This document shows positions 17,575 to 26,763 of a DNA stretch of 64,000 nucleotides, piece by piece. Numbering within the stretch: position 1 is the stretch's first letter; each line of letters starts with the position of its first letter. The DNA is from Skermania sp. ID1734 (GTDB lineage Bacteria; Actinomycetota; Actinomycetes; Mycobacteriales; Mycobacteriaceae): contig NZ_VLIY01000011.1 of the NCBI RefSeq assembly GCF_007489285.1, positions 124,001-188,000 of the forward strand. The letters run 5' to 3'. Under the pieces are notes generated by a model. The model made no database searches. It had not been told where the DNA came from and was given only the letters and a program-made list of their open reading frames with translations. Position numbers and translations under genes: made by a program.

Positions 17575-18230
17575 CGCGAAACCTCCTGGGTCGCAACACT
17601 TTCCGTTCCACGGTTGAAACCGCGCTCGCGCGCAACATCGGCGAGCAGCCCGCGCAACTGCTTACGGCCACGGTGCAACCGCGACATGACGGTGCCGATC
17701 GGGGTACCCATGATCTCGGCGATTTCCTTGTACGGGAAGCCCTCCACGTCGGCGTAGTACACGGCCATCCGAAACTCCTCGGGGAGTTCTTGCAGCGCCG
17801 CCTTGATGTCGTCATCGGGCAATGCGTCCAGGGCTTCCACCTCGGCCGAGCGCAGGCCGGTCGAGGAATGCTCGGCGTTGGCCGCGAGCTGCCAGTCGGT
17901 GATTTCGTCGGTCGGGTACTGCGCCGGCTGACGCTGCCGCTTGCGGTAGGAGTTGATGTAGGTGTTGGTCAGAATCCGGTACAACCAGGCCCGCAGATTG
18001 GTGCCCTCCTGGAAGGACCCGAACGCGGAAAACGCCTTGGCGTAGGTTTCTTGCACCAGGTCCTCGGCATCCGCCGGATTGCGGGTCATCCGCAACGCAG
18101 CACCGTACAGCTGGTCCAACAACGGCAGCGCATCCCGCTCGAACCTCGACGCCATCTCGGCCGCGGTCTCGGACCCGTTGCGTTCGGATGGTCCATCGGA
18201 TGGCTCTGCCGGACTCTGCTCGCCGCGCAC
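17571..18230 (-). CDS. sigH: SigH, ECF sigma factor for oxidative and heat stress
   Basis: ECF sigma factor of about 219 residues that directs RNA polymerase to thioredoxin, sigB/sigE and chaperone promoters. Region 2 is seen in [39 protein letters not shown] with the core-binding motif [17 protein letters not shown] after it; region 4 is [45 protein letters not shown]. The GTG at 18230 is chosen because GAAGGG lies six bases upstream and the length then agrees with the M. tuberculosis protein; the frame remains open to 18476 but that extension is not conserved. A SigH-type promoter at 18359-18385 indicates autoregulation. Coupled to rshA. Confidence 0.95.
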   Translation of the reverse strand: MRGEQSPAEPSDGPSERNGSETAAEMASRFERDALPLLDQLYGAALRMTRNPADAEDLVQETYAKAFSAFGSFQEGTNLRAWLYRILTNTYINSYRKRQRQPAQYPTDEITDWQLAANAEHSSTGLRSAEVEALDALPDDDIKAALQELPEEFRMAVYYADVEGFPYKEIAEIMGTPIGTVMSRLHRGRKQLRGLLADVARERGFNRGTESVATQEVSR

Positions 18231-18358
18231 ACTCGTCCCTTCGGTTGCCGTAATCACCAAATCTACGCCGAACAGCTTCCTAGCCTGTTCGGCTGGGGGT
18301 TCGAGAGTGAGCACTGGCACCGACGGGCTCCCTTGTGTTGTATGCGGACGATTGCTGC

Positions 18359-18385
18359 AACACCCATGCGCGCGCGGCTGTTCCC
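18359..18385 (-). promoter_or_regulatory. SigH-dependent autoregulatory promoter of sigH-rshA
   Basis: On the minus strand GGGAACA (18385-18379) is followed after exactly 17 bases by GTT (18361-18359). This is the SigH consensus, GGAAC/T with a 16-20 base spacer and GTT. Transcription would start near 18352, about 120 bases before the sigH GTG. The -35 lies 20 bases from the divergent ybaK start. Confidence 0.75.
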
Positions 18386-18404
18386 GCTGACCTACGGTCG
18401 CAGC

Positions 18405-18878
18405 GTGTCCACTCCCGCGATTCGGTTGCTGGTTAGCGCGAAGATTGCCCATCAGGTGCACTCCTACGAGCACCACCGGTCGACCAGGTCGTTCGGTGCG
18501 GAAGCGGTGGAAGCGCTCGCCGCCTTCGACCCCCGTCGGATTTTCAAGACGTTGGTGCTCGAGCTGTCTGACGGCCGCCTGGCCGTGGCCGTTCTCCCCG
18601 TCCCTGAGACGTTGTCACTCAAGTCCGCGGCAGCCCACTTCGCCGTGTCCAAGGCTCGGCTCGCAGACTCAACCCGTGCGGAAAAAGCGACCGGCTACGT
18701 GGCCGGCGGTATTTCACCGCTCGGCCAGCGCAAGAGGCTGCCGACCGTGATCGACACCAGCGCGCTCGATTGGGACACGGTGCTGTGCAGCGCCGGCCGG
18801 CGTGGACTGGAGATCGAACTGTCGCCGCAGAATTTGATCCGGTGCAGCGGGGCAGAGCTGTGCGATCTGACCAGATAG
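18405..18878 (+). CDS. ybaK: YbaK/EbsC family Cys-tRNA(Pro) deacylase
   Basis: 157-residue editing enzyme that hydrolyses mischarged Cys-tRNA(Pro) in the cytoplasm. Family features are an N-terminal [22 protein letters not shown], the substrate-pocket segment [33 protein letters not shown] with its conserved Lys, then the [21 protein letters not shown] block, which is diagnostic. The GTG at 18405 gives the usual family length. It is divergent from sigH, whose -35 element lies just upstream, so both could be affected by the same stress. Confidence 0.93.
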   Translation: MSTPAIRLLVSAKIAHQVHSYEHHRSTRSFGAEAVEALAAFDPRRIFKTLVLELSDGRLAVAVLPVPETLSLKSAAAHFAVSKARLADSTRAEKATGYVAGGISPLGQRKRLPTVIDTSALDWDTVLCSAGRRGLEIELSPQNLIRCSGAELCDLTR

Positions 18879-18886
18879 TCCGCTCG

Positions 18887-18902
18887 TCGGTCAATCGACC
18901 GA
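18887..18902. repeat. Inverted repeat between ybaK and the lipoprotein gene
   Basis: TCGGTC-N4-GACCGA lies 8 bases after the ybaK stop, followed by a second short inverted pair (TACC...GGTA, 18903-18915). Without a T run it could be a weak terminator or an operator for the next gene. Nothing else is seen in this 62-base gap. Confidence 0.3.
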
Positions 18903-18940
18903 TACCACAGCGGTACTGACGGTCGGTAGCGTCCCGGCGC

Positions 18941-19900
18941 GTGCGACTTGGCTGGATGCGTTATCCCCTGATGGTCCTGACTTTCCTTTTCGTGGCGGTC
19001 GTGAGCGCGTGTTCTGGCACCTCGACTGACGGCGCGTCGCTTTCCAGGACGGGATACGGAGACATCAATATCGGCGAATCAATTGGTGCCATCCGCGCGG
19101 CACACCCGGACTTCCCGAACGTCGCGGTCACGGACATCGTCACGGTGACGTGGCAGGACTGCAACTACGGGTTTACCAAAGGCTTCCTGAGCTCGATCAC
19201 CCCCAACAGCGGCGGACGCACTGCCGATGGTGTCGGTCCGGGAACACCCCTGTCGCGCGCGACCGAGCTCTACGGCGCGCCCTTGGACATCTCGGTGAAT
19301 TCGTCCGGAACCACACTGACTTACGCAGCGAATCAGGCACAAGGCACCGCGTACCGGATGGGGGTGCGCGACTACTCGACCAGCGGCAGCAACGCTAACG
19401 GGACCGTCACAAACGTCGGGCTCTGCCGCTGCCTACCGCACGGAAAGTGGGACGAGCCCGTCGTCGTGGTCACTACCGACTCGATCGGCGCCGCGACCGT
19501 CGGAATGAGCGCTTCCGAAGTCGAGCGTGCGGCCGGGGTTTCGTTAGCCGAGATGGGCGACGGCGAATACGTCTTCAACACCACGAGGCAGCCGGCGTAT
19601 GCCCAAATTTGGGCACATCCCTACTTCGGCTCGCTCGGGATTGGCCCCGTCGACGGCCAGATACAAACGGTTGTCACAGACGAGGGCTACCGACTCGGCG
19701 AGGACGCGGAGGCGTTCTTGAAGATCTACGGCACGCGCGCGAAACCGGTCCAGTACTCGGGTGGCGAACACCCCGGCCACTACTACGTCGTGACCGGTTT
19801 ACATGGGTCACTGGTCGCCGCACTCGATTACGCAGACGGCAACAAGATCGCAATGCTTTGCGTCGGCCGTGATGGCACGAACGTCAATGCGTGGTGCTGA
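18941..19900 (+). CDS. Secreted lipoprotein of unknown function
   Basis: 319-residue exported protein. The signal peptide MRLGWMRYPLMVLTFLFVAVVSAC ends in a lipobox (VSAC), so the mature chain would be lipid-anchored on the outer face of the membrane. The mature part has two similar halves: each contains a segment ending in a GxxxxDV or GTPLSRATELYG / GYRLGEDAEAFLKIYG pattern, suggesting an internal duplication. Four Cys in the second half (CRC, CVG, WC end) may form disulfides. I recognise no family. The base composition looks less GC-rich than its neighbours, and it is not at this place in M. tuberculosis as far as I recall, so it may have been acquired. The start could be GTG 18941 or ATG 18956. 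Confidence 0.7.
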   Translation: MRLGWMRYPLMVLTFLFVAVVSACSGTSTDGASLSRTGYGDINIGESIGAIRAAHPDFPNVAVTDIVTVTWQDCNYGFTKGFLSSITPNSGGRTADGVGPGTPLSRATELYGAPLDISVNSSGTTLTYAANQAQGTAYRMGVRDYSTSGSNANGTVTNVGLCRCLPHGKWDEPVVVVTTDSIGAATVGMSASEVERAAGVSLAEMGDGEYVFNTTRQPAYAQIWAHPYFGSLGIGPVDGQIQTVVTDEGYRLGEDAEAFLKIYGTRAKPVQYSGGEHPGHYYVVTGLHGSLVAALDYADGNKIAMLCVGRDGTNVNAWC

Positions 19901-19903
19901 CAC

Positions 19904-20695
19904 TCACAGAAAGCTGATCTGTCCCGCTGGCTCCGCCTCCTCCGCTGGACGCACCAATTCCGGTGAGTTGTTCTTGACACTGTTGACCAGCGGTGCGACG
20001 CGCCGCACCTCCAGCGCACCTACGATCTCGGGATCCGGTGGCTCGAGCAGTTCAGCCGGTGCCCGATGATCCGGATCCAACCAGGCATCCCACCGCTGCG
20101 CTGGCATGACCAGCGGCATCCGGTCGTGGATGCGCTGCAGCTCACCCACGGCATCGGTGGTCAGAATCGTGCAGCTCAGCAGCGGCGGAACCGACCGATC
20201 CGCGTCCGGATCGCGCCACACCGACCACAAACCCGCCATGTATACCCGCGAGCCGTCGCGTGGCGTCATGAAGTAGGGCACCTTCGCCGGCTTGCCTGAC
20301 CCGTCGGGCTCGGTCAGCCACTCGTACCAGCCGTCCATCGGAACAAGGCAGCGCTTGGAGCGCAGCGCGTCGCGGAACGCTGGGGTGGTCGCGGCCTTGT
20401 CCGCGCGGGCGTTGAACAGCGGTTTGCCCTTCGCCGGCACCCCCGGCTCGGCCGGCACCGTCCAGTGCGGCACCAGGCCCCACCTCATGCGGCGAATACG
20501 CAGCGTCGGTGTGTCTCTCGGGTGGTCATGATCGTGCCGTTTCACCACGGTCAGCACCTTCGTGGTCGGGGCCACGTTGTAGTTAGGGCCGGCCTCCTCG
20601 GGTAGGAGTTCCTCTTTGGGGTCGGTTTCATCGATCGCGTCGAGCTCGGTCGCCAATAGCGCCGGATCGACGGTGGTCGCGTATCTGCCGCACAT
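19904..20695 (-). CDS. SRAP/HMCES family abasic-site DNA-binding protein (Rv3226c type)
   Basis: 263-residue SOS response-associated peptidase (YedK/HMCES) that cross-links through Cys2 to abasic sites in single-stranded DNA and protects them during replication. MCGRYA at the N-terminus gives the catalytic Cys2 after Met removal. NYNVAPTTK, FNARADKAA with the conserved Asn, RCLVPMDGWYEW and IHDRMPLVMP with the active-site His all match the family. The ATG at 20695 is fixed by the need for Cys at position 2; a longer open frame upstream is irrelevant. Divergent from aroA with 64 bases between. Confidence 0.95.
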   Translation of the reverse strand: MCGRYATTVDPALLATELDAIDETDPKEELLPEEAGPNYNVAPTTKVLTVVKRHDHDHPRDTPTLRIRRMRWGLVPHWTVPAEPGVPAKGKPLFNARADKAATTPAFRDALRSKRCLVPMDGWYEWLTEPDGSGKPAKVPYFMTPRDGSRVYMAGLWSVWRDPDADRSVPPLLSCTILTTDAVGELQRIHDRMPLVMPAQRWDAWLDPDHRAPAELLEPPDPEIVGALEVRRVAPLVNSVKNNSPELVRPAEEAEPAGQISFL

Positions 20696-20759
20696 AACTC
20701 CATGCTGGCACGGCGGTACGACAACGCTCGACTGCTCTGCGCGCGCGGGATAGGGAAAG

Positions 20760-22049
20760 ATGGGCACAGTGAACGTCTGGTCCGCACCCACCGCCGATGC
20801 GCCGATCCGTGCCGTCGTGCCGCTGCCCGGATCCAAGTCGATCACCAACCGGGCGCTGGTTCTCGCCGCCCTGGCCGACGGGCCGTCGACTATTCGCGGC
20901 GCACTGCGCAGCCGGGACACCAACCTCATGATCGACGCCCTGCGCGGCCTCGGCACTGCCATCGCCTCCGACGCCGAAGAAACAACGCTGCACGTCACGC
21001 CCGGCGCTCTCGCGGGCGCGGACGTCGACTGCGGTCTGGCCGGAACGGTCATGCGGTTCCTGCCCCCGCTGGCGACGCTCGCGCAGGGCAAGGTCGGTTT
21101 CGATGGCGACGAGCAGGCATACGCCCGTCCGTTGGACACCATCCTCGACGCTTTGCGTGTCCTCGGCGCCGACATCGACGGCGCTGCGCTGCCCTTCGTT
21201 GTCAACGGCCACGGGTCGCTGCGCGGCGGCGAAGTCACCATCGACGCGTCGAGTTCGTCGCAATTCGTCTCCGGTCTGCTGCTCTCGGCCGCGCGCTTCG
21301 ACGAGGGCGTCACCGTCCGTCACAATGGCAAGGCGGTGCCGTCGATGCCGCACATCGAAATGACCGTGCAGATGCTGCGCACCGCCGGCGTGACCGTGCA
21401 GACGCCCGCCGACTCCGGCGACGCCGACACCTGGTCGGTAAAGCCGGGACCGATCGCGGCCGTCGACTGGGACGTCGAACCCGACCTGTCCAATGCGACC
21501 CCGTTCTTGGCGGCGGCCGCCGTGACCGGCGGTGCGGTGACGGTCCCGCGCTGGCCCGCGCAAACCACGCAGGCCGGTGACGCGATTCGCGACATCCTGA
21601 ACCGCATGGGGGTCGAGACCGAGCTCGACGCAGCGGGTCTCACCGTCCGCGGCCCCGGCCGACTCACCGGCATCGACGTCGACCTGCACGACGTCGGCGA
21701 GCTCGCCCCCACCGTCGCCGCGCTCGCGGCGCTCGCGGATTCGCCGTCCTGGCTGCGTGGCATCGCTCATCTGCGCGGCCACGAAACGGATCGTTTGGCC
21801 GCGTTGCGCACCGAAATCAACGCGCTCGGCGGCAACGTCGACGAAACCGCCGACGGACTCCACATAACGCCGCGAACCCTGCACGGCGGCCGCTGGCACT
21901 CCTATGCCGACCACCGGATGGCCACCGCCGGCGCCATCCTCGGGCTGCGCGTGGACGGCATCGACGTGGAAGACGTGGAAACCACCGCCAAGACGCTGCC
22001 CGGCTTCGTTTCGCTCTGGCGGCGGATGCTCGCGGGGTCCGGCAACTGA
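20760..22049 (+). CDS. aroA: 3-phosphoshikimate 1-carboxyvinyltransferase (EPSP synthase)
   Basis: 429-residue cytoplasmic enzyme of the shikimate pathway that joins phosphoenolpyruvate to shikimate 3-phosphate. The two inverse alpha/beta domains are evident. [20 protein letters not shown] near residue 25 binds shikimate-3-phosphate, [16 protein letters not shown] is the first signature and [19 protein letters not shown] the second. The usual GTAGTA-type motif appears here as [10 protein letters not shown] start at ATG 20760 gives the usual length. Its stop TGA overlaps the probable CTG start of rsgA. Confidence 0.96.
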   Translation: MGTVNVWSAPTADAPIRAVVPLPGSKSITNRALVLAALADGPSTIRGALRSRDTNLMIDALRGLGTAIASDAEETTLHVTPGALAGADVDCGLAGTVMRFLPPLATLAQGKVGFDGDEQAYARPLDTILDALRVLGADIDGAALPFVVNGHGSLRGGEVTIDASSSSQFVSGLLLSAARFDEGVTVRHNGKAVPSMPHIEMTVQMLRTAGVTVQTPADSGDADTWSVKPGPIAAVDWDVEPDLSNATPFLAAAAVTGGAVTVPRWPAQTTQAGDAIRDILNRMGVETELDAAGLTVRGPGRLTGIDVDLHDVGELAPTVAALAALADSPSWLRGIAHLRGHETDRLAALRTEINALGGNVDETADGLHITPRTLHGGRWHSYADHRMATAGAILGLRVDGIDVEDVETTAKTLPGFVSLWRRMLAGSGN

Positions 22050-23035
22050 GGCGCCGCGAGTACGACGAGTCCGATGTCCGGATCCGACCGGGCAGGGGCT
22101 CGCGTCCACGCACCAAGAACCGGCCACAGCACGCCGATGCCGAGGGCGCGATGGTGGTCTCGGTGGACAGGGGCCGGTGGGGTTGCGTGCTCGGCCGTGA
22201 CCCGGACCGGCCGGTCGTGGCCATGCGCGCCCGCGAGCTGGGCCGCACGCCGATCGTCGTGGGCGACAACGTCGATCTGGTCGGCGACCTCTCCGGCAAG
22301 CCGGACACGTTGGCCCGCATCGTTCGCGTCGCCGAGCGCAGCACCGTCCTGCGTCGCACCGCCGACGACACCGATCCCTTCGAACGCATCGTGGTCGCCA
22401 ACGCGCAGCAGTTGCTCATCGTGGTGGCGCTGGCCGATCCCCCGCCGCGCACCGGCTTGGTCGAGCGCGCGCTCATCGCGGCCTATGCCGGCGGGCTCGA
22501 GCCCATTCTGTGCCTGACCAAAAGTGATCTGGCCGATCCGGCGGCGTTCGTCTCGGCGTTCGAGGGTCTCGACCTGCGGGTGGTCATCGCGGGTGTGGAA
22601 GATCCGTTGGATTCGGTGCACGAGCTACTGGAGGGCAAGCTCACCGCACTCATCGGGCATTCGGGGGTCGGCAAGTCGACACTGGTGAATCGGCTGATTC
22701 CCGACGCCGACCGGGCCGTGGGCACGGTGTCCGGCGTGGGCAAGGGCCGGCACACCTCGACTCAGTCGATCGCGTTTCCGTTGCCCGGCGATGACGGGTG
22801 GGTGGTCGACACGCCCGGCATCCGTTCGTTCGGCCTGGCCCACATCTCCCCGGACGACGTGATCGGCGCCTTCGCGGACCTCGCGGTAGCGATCGAGGAC
22901 TGTCCCCGCGGCTGCACACACCTCGGTCCACCGGCCGACCCGGAATGCGCGTTGGACGAGCTACCCGTCCCGCATGAAAGGGTGGCCGCCGTGCGGCGAC
23001 TACTCACCGCCCTCGCGTCGAACGATCCCTACTGA
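22046..23035 (+). CDS. rsgA: Ribosome small-subunit-dependent GTPase RsgA, probable CTG start
   Basis: 329-residue circularly permuted GTPase that checks 30S maturation. An OB fold (about 45-110) is followed by the permuted motifs G4 LTKSD, G1 GHSGVGKST and G3 DTPG, then a zinc-binding tail with [16 protein letters not shown]. The first ATG in frame is at 22151, but the reading before it ([16 protein letters not shown]) matches the N-terminus I remember for M. tuberculosis Rv3228, and no ATG, GTG or TTG exists in frame there. The codon CTG at 22046 overlaps the aroA TGA as CTGA, giving almost the same length as the orthologue. The start is inferred; the enzyme identity is secure. Confidence 0.9.
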   Translation: MRRREYDESDVRIRPGRGSRPRTKNRPQHADAEGAMVVSVDRGRWGCVLGRDPDRPVVAMRARELGRTPIVVGDNVDLVGDLSGKPDTLARIVRVAERSTVLRRTADDTDPFERIVVANAQQLLIVVALADPPPRTGLVERALIAAYAGGLEPILCLTKSDLADPAAFVSAFEGLDLRVVIAGVEDPLDSVHELLEGKLTALIGHSGVGKSTLVNRLIPDADRAVGTVSGVGKGRHTSTQSIAFPLPGDDGWVVDTPGIRSFGLAHISPDDVIGAFADLAVAIEDCPRGCTHLGPPADPECALDELPVPHERVAAVRRLLTALASNDPY

Positions 23036-23037
23036 CC

Positions 23038-24240
23038 TCAGCGACGGCGCAACTTGCTCAGCAGCCCGCGGCGGCGGCCGGTCACCGGATCGATGATCGC
23101 GGTGGTGTCGCCGCCGAACTTGCGCTCCGAGGCGGTCTCCGGTGCGTCGTCGGAGGTGGCCTTGAGGTACTTGTTGGGCAGCGACAGCTTGAGAATCGTC
23201 CGCCATGACTTGGCGTACTGCACGGGCAGCGAACCGCTCGTGTAGGGCAGGTCGTATTTCTCCGCGAGTTGGCGCACCCGCACCGAGATCTCACGCAGCC
23301 GGTTGCTGGGCAGGTCCGGGAACAGGTGGTGCTCGATCTGGTAACTCAGGTTGCCGGTCATGAAGTCCATGACCGGGCCGCCGTCAATGTTGGCGCTGCC
23401 AAGCATCTGACGCAGGTACCACTCGCCCTGCGTCTCGTTCTCGAGGTCGGCCTTGGTGAACTTCTCCGCACCGTCCGGAAAGTGCCCGCAGAAAATAACG
23501 GCGTTGGTCCACACATTGCGGATCACGTTCGCGGCGATATTGGCGGTGAGCGTCGACAAGAACGCCGGGCCGGTGAGCAGCGGAAAGATCACGTAGTCCT
23601 TGAGGACCTGGCGCCGGACCTTGGTGAGCACCTCATCGCGCTTTATTTCGAACTCGGCGCGGTCGGCACGGCCGGCGACGACCTTGCCCAGTTCGAGGTG
23701 CTGGATGGCCACGCCGTATTCGAACAGCATCTGCAGGATGACGTTGTAGACCGCGTTGCCCAGGTAGAACGGCTTCCAGCGCTGGTCCCGGGTGACGCGC
23801 AGCAGGCCGTAGCCCACGTCGTCGTCCATGCCCAGCACGTTGGTGAACTTGTGGTGGATGAAGTTGTGGGTCTGCTTCCAGTGCTTGGACGGCCCCGCGT
23901 TGTCCCACTCCCAGGTGGTCGAGTGGATCTCCGGATCGTTCATCCAGTCCCACTGGCCGTGCATGACGTTGTGGCCGATCTCCATGTTCTCGATGATCTT
24001 GGAGAGGCCGAGCAGGGTCGCGCCGGCCAGCCAGGCCGGCGGCAGGAACGAAGCGAACAGCGTTGCGCGACCGGCGATCTCGAGGCCGCGCTGCAGCCGG
24101 ATGGTGTTGCGGATGTACCGCGCGTCACGCTCGCCGCGCGCAGCCTCGATGTCGCGGCGGATCGCGTCGAACTCGATTCCGAGCGCTTCGACGTCCGCCT
24201 CGGTGAGGTGGGCGTACTCCTTGACATCCGAAATTGCCAT
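23038..24240 (-). CDS. Membrane acyl-CoA desaturase, DesA3-like copy 1
   Basis: 400-residue integral membrane diiron desaturase that would introduce a delta-9 double bond into long-chain acyl-CoA. The three His boxes are intact: GHNVMHGQWDW near residue 95, THNFIHHKFTN near residue 135 and YQIEHHLFPDLP near residue 300. Two hydrophobic hairpins lie between them. The C-terminal tail (DAPETASERKFGG...DPVTGRRRGLLSKLRRR) is shared with the neighbouring paralogue. M. tuberculosis has one desA3 here. Only 53 bases separate it from the upstream paralogue; these contain a palindromic operator, and no Shine-Dalgarno precedes the ATG, so a leaderless internal promoter is possible. Electrons probably come from the reductase at 25557-26705. 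The stop is 2 bases from the convergent rsgA stop. Confidence 0.92.
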   Translation of the reverse strand: MAISDVKEYAHLTEADVEALGIEFDAIRRDIEAARGERDARYIRNTIRLQRGLEIAGRATLFASFLPPAWLAGATLLGLSKIIENMEIGHNVMHGQWDWMNDPEIHSTTWEWDNAGPSKHWKQTHNFIHHKFTNVLGMDDDVGYGLLRVTRDQRWKPFYLGNAVYNVILQMLFEYGVAIQHLELGKVVAGRADRAEFEIKRDEVLTKVRRQVLKDYVIFPLLTGPAFLSTLTANIAANVIRNVWTNAVIFCGHFPDGAEKFTKADLENETQGEWYLRQMLGSANIDGGPVMDFMTGNLSYQIEHHLFPDLPSNRLREISVRVRQLAEKYDLPYTSGSLPVQYAKSWRTILKLSLPNKYLKATSDDAPETASERKFGGDTTAIIDPVTGRRRGLLSKLRRR

Positions 24241-24245
24241 GGCGG

Positions 24246-24280
24246 CTACGGTACCGTAGGTTACTGCACCGTAGGTTGTG
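24246..24280. promoter_or_regulatory. Palindromic operator plus half-site before desaturase copy 1
   Basis: CTACGGTACCGTAG (24246-24259) is a perfect 14-bp palindrome, 5 bases before the ATG of the leftward gene. A second half-site, ACCGTAGGTT, recurs at 24268, giving ACCGTAGGTTGTG (24268-24280), identical over 13 bases to 26770-26782 upstream of the reductase gene. It is probably the target of a TetR-type lipid regulator. Confidence 0.65.
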
Positions 24281-24293
24281 CTTGTGAGTCACT

Positions 24294-25529
24294 TCACACG
24301 CGGTTGCGACGATCCTTGAACTTGCCCTTCGCATCGTTGATCGCCGAGCGCAGCCCGCGCCGTTTTCCGGTTTCCGGGTCGACGCGCCGCGCCGACAGCC
24401 CCGCGAAACGCCGCTCAGAGGACGTTTCCGGCGCATCGTCGGACGTGCGCTTGAGGAAGCGGTCCGGCAGGGCGAGCTTGTGGATGGTCCGGAACGCGAG
24501 CAGGTACTGCTTACCGAGCGAGCCGGTGGTGTAGGGCAGGTCGTACTTGTCGCACAGCTCCTGCACCCGCACCGAGATCTCGGCGTAGCGGTTGCTGGGC
24601 AGATCCGGGAAAAGGTGGTGCTCGATCTGGAAGCTGAGGTTGCCGCTCATGAACGCCATCGCCGGGCCGGCCTTGAAGTTGGCGCTGCCGAGCATCTGCC
24701 GCAGATACCACTCGGCGCGAGTCTCGTTCTCGAACTGGGAAACGGTGAACTTCTCCGAACCGTCCGGGAAGTGCCCGCAGAAGATCACCGCGTACGCCCA
24801 CAGGTTGCGGATCAGATTCGCCGTGGCGTTGGCCTTGAGCGTGCTCTTCCACGCCGGCCCGCTCAGCGCCGGGTAGAAAACGAAGTCCTTGCCCACTTGC
24901 CGGGCAATCTTGCGGAAGAACAGCTTGTTCGGCTCGGAGTTCAGTTGCCAGCGCGGGACTCCCCGAGTCTCCTTGTCGATCGTCCAGTCATGCAGCGCGA
25001 TGCCCCACTCGAACAGCGCGGCCAGGATCAGGTTGTTGATCGGCTGCGCCAGGTTGATGGGACGCCATTCCTCGTCGCGGGTCATCCGCAGGATGCCGAA
25101 ACCGAGGTCCTCGTCCATGCCGACGATGTTGGTGTACGTGTGGTGGGAGTAGTTGTGGGCACGTTTCCACTGCGCCGACGGCCCGGTCATGTCCCACTCC
25201 CACGTGGTGGAGTGAATCTCCGGATCGTTCATCCAGTCCCACTGGCCGTGGCTGACGTTGTGACCCAGTTCCATGTTTTCGATGATCTTGGCCACCGTCA
25301 GCAACGCCGTCCCGGCCAACCAGGCGGGCCGATATTTGCTCGCCATCAACGTTGCCCGGCCCGCGACCTCCAGCATGCGCTGCGCGCGGATCGTCCGGCG
25401 GATGTAGCGGGCATCGCGGATCCCTCGCGACTCCTCTACGTCGCGACGGATAGCGTCCAGCTCCCGGCCGAGCGATTCGATATCGGCCTCGGTCAAATGA
25501 GCGAACGCCTTGATGTCCGTGATTGCCAC
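24294..25529 (-). CDS. desA3: Membrane acyl-CoA desaturase, DesA3-like copy 2
   Basis: 411-residue paralogue of the downstream gene, with the same predicted reaction (stearoyl-CoA type delta-9 desaturation). His boxes: GHNVSHGQWDW, AHNYSHHTYTN and FQIEHHLFPDLP, all ligands present. The start MAITDIKAFAHLTEADIESLG parallels MAISDVKEYAHLTEADVEALG of copy 1, showing a full-length duplication. The GTG at 25529 follows AAGGAG at a good distance. It is 27 bases downstream of the reductase gene, so this copy, not copy 1, keeps the ancestral reductase-desaturase operon arrangement and is the better candidate for the true desA3 orthologue. Confidence 0.92.
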   Translation of the reverse strand: MAITDIKAFAHLTEADIESLGRELDAIRRDVEESRGIRDARYIRRTIRAQRMLEVAGRATLMASKYRPAWLAGTALLTVAKIIENMELGHNVSHGQWDWMNDPEIHSTTWEWDMTGPSAQWKRAHNYSHHTYTNIVGMDEDLGFGILRMTRDEEWRPINLAQPINNLILAALFEWGIALHDWTIDKETRGVPRWQLNSEPNKLFFRKIARQVGKDFVFYPALSGPAWKSTLKANATANLIRNLWAYAVIFCGHFPDGSEKFTVSQFENETRAEWYLRQMLGSANFKAGPAMAFMSGNLSFQIEHHLFPDLPSNRYAEISVRVQELCDKYDLPYTTGSLGKQYLLAFRTIHKLALPDRFLKRTSDDAPETSSERRFAGLSARRVDPETGKRRGLRSAINDAKGKFKDRRNRV

Positions 25530-25556
25530 CGGACTCCTTCACCTGTGTCTATGTGT

Positions 25557-26705
25557 TCAAAGATCTAGTGTGCAGTCCCCGGCGGCCGCCGCGATGCAGG
25601 TTTGCACCTTGTCGCCGGCATGGCGTTCCACTCCGGAACGCAGGTCGCGGACGATGCCTGCGGTCAGCGGAGCCACACACGTTTGGCAAATGCCCATTCG
25701 GCAGCCGAAGGGCATCTGTACGCCGGCCTGTTCACCGGCTTGCAGCAATGTGGTAGCGCCATCGACCACAATGGATCGACCCGTTTTGGCGAAGGTGACC
25801 GTTCCCCCCTCGGTAACCGCCGAGCGCGCAATCTCGAACCGCTCGAGGTGCAGCCGGTCGCTGATTCCGGCCGCCTTCCAGGTTCGCTCTATCTCATCGA
25901 GCATGTCAAGCGGTCCGCACGCCCATGTCTGCCGTTCCCGCCAGTCCGGATGCAGTTCATCCAGTGACGACAGCGCGAATTTTCCGCTGCTCCGGGTGAG
26001 TTGCACGTGACTGGTGAAGCTCGGATGTGCCTGGTGGAGTTCGGCGAGCTCAGCGGCGAACATCACGTCCGACTCCGTGGGGGCGGAGTGGATGTGCACG
26101 ACGTCGGGCATGCTGCCGCGGTGATGCATGGTGCGCAGCATCGAGATGACCGGGGTGATGCCGCTGCCTGCGGTGAGAAAGAGGATCTTCGCCGGTGGCG
26201 GATCCGGCAGCGTGAAGTTTCCCTGCGGCGCCGCCAGTCGCACGATCGTGCCTTCCGGAACACCGTTGACGATGTGGCTGGACAGGAAGCCCTCGGGCAT
26301 CGCCTTGACCGCGATCGAGATCTGCTTGGTGTGCCGACCGTGGTGAACCGAGGAGTCGGAGACGGCTGGCGAGGTCAGTGAGTACGACCGCCACTGCCAG
26401 CGACCGTCGATGTGCACTCCGATGCCGATGTATTGGCCCGGCTGGTAGTTGAAGTCGAAGCCCCACCCCGGCTTGATCACGAGCGTCGCCGAATCGGCCG
26501 TTTCCTTGCGGACCTCGATGATCCGGCCGCGCAGTTCCCGCGCCGACCACAACGGATTTGCCAGGTGCAGATAGTCGTCAGGCAGCAGCGGGGTGGTGAT
26601 CCGCGCTACCGCGCCGCGCAGCATATTCAGCCGTGGCTGCCGCGGGGCCGATACCCCGGCCGCTGGCGCCTCGAGCCATTGTTTCAAGCCCATCGGCTCT
26701 TCCAT
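25557..26705 (-). CDS. Desaturase reductase: FAD/NAD(P)H domain with C-terminal [2Fe-2S] ferredoxin (Rv3230c type)
   Basis: 382-residue oxidoreductase that carries electrons from NADPH to the membrane desaturase. An FAD domain with RSYSLTSP near residue 125 is followed by an NAD(P)-binding [11 protein letters not shown] near residue 180 and a plant-type ferredoxin domain at the C-terminus: CRMGICQTC (three Cys ligands) with the fourth in KVQTCIAAA. The M. tuberculosis orthologue was shown biochemically to be the partner of DesA3. Here one reductase would have to serve two desaturases. An operator-like TACGG-N2-CCGTA lies 59 bases upstream of its ATG. Confidence 0.93.
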   Translation of the reverse strand: MEEPMGLKQWLEAPAAGVSAPRQPRLNMLRGAVARITTPLLPDDYLHLANPLWSARELRGRIIEVRKETADSATLVIKPGWGFDFNYQPGQYIGIGVHIDGRWQWRSYSLTSPAVSDSSVHHGRHTKQISIAVKAMPEGFLSSHIVNGVPEGTIVRLAAPQGNFTLPDPPPAKILFLTAGSGITPVISMLRTMHHRGSMPDVVHIHSAPTESDVMFAAELAELHQAHPSFTSHVQLTRSSGKFALSSLDELHPDWRERQTWACGPLDMLDEIERTWKAAGISDRLHLERFEIARSAVTEGGTVTFAKTGRSIVVDGATTLLQAGEQAGVQMPFGCRMGICQTCVAPLTAGIVRDLRSGVERHAGDKVQTCIAAAAGDCTLDL

Positions 26706-26763
26706 CCCATCGTTCCCGAGAGGACCGGCGGGGTCGCCGCCCTACTTACTCGCAAGTACAGGT

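Noticed and set aside
18231-18476. Longer SigH start near 18476
   Set aside because: The extra 82 residues are not conserved, cross the SigH-type promoter and overlap ybaK.
20628-22127. A 499-codon frame opposite aroA
   Set aside because: Antisense shadow of aroA with no recognisable domains.
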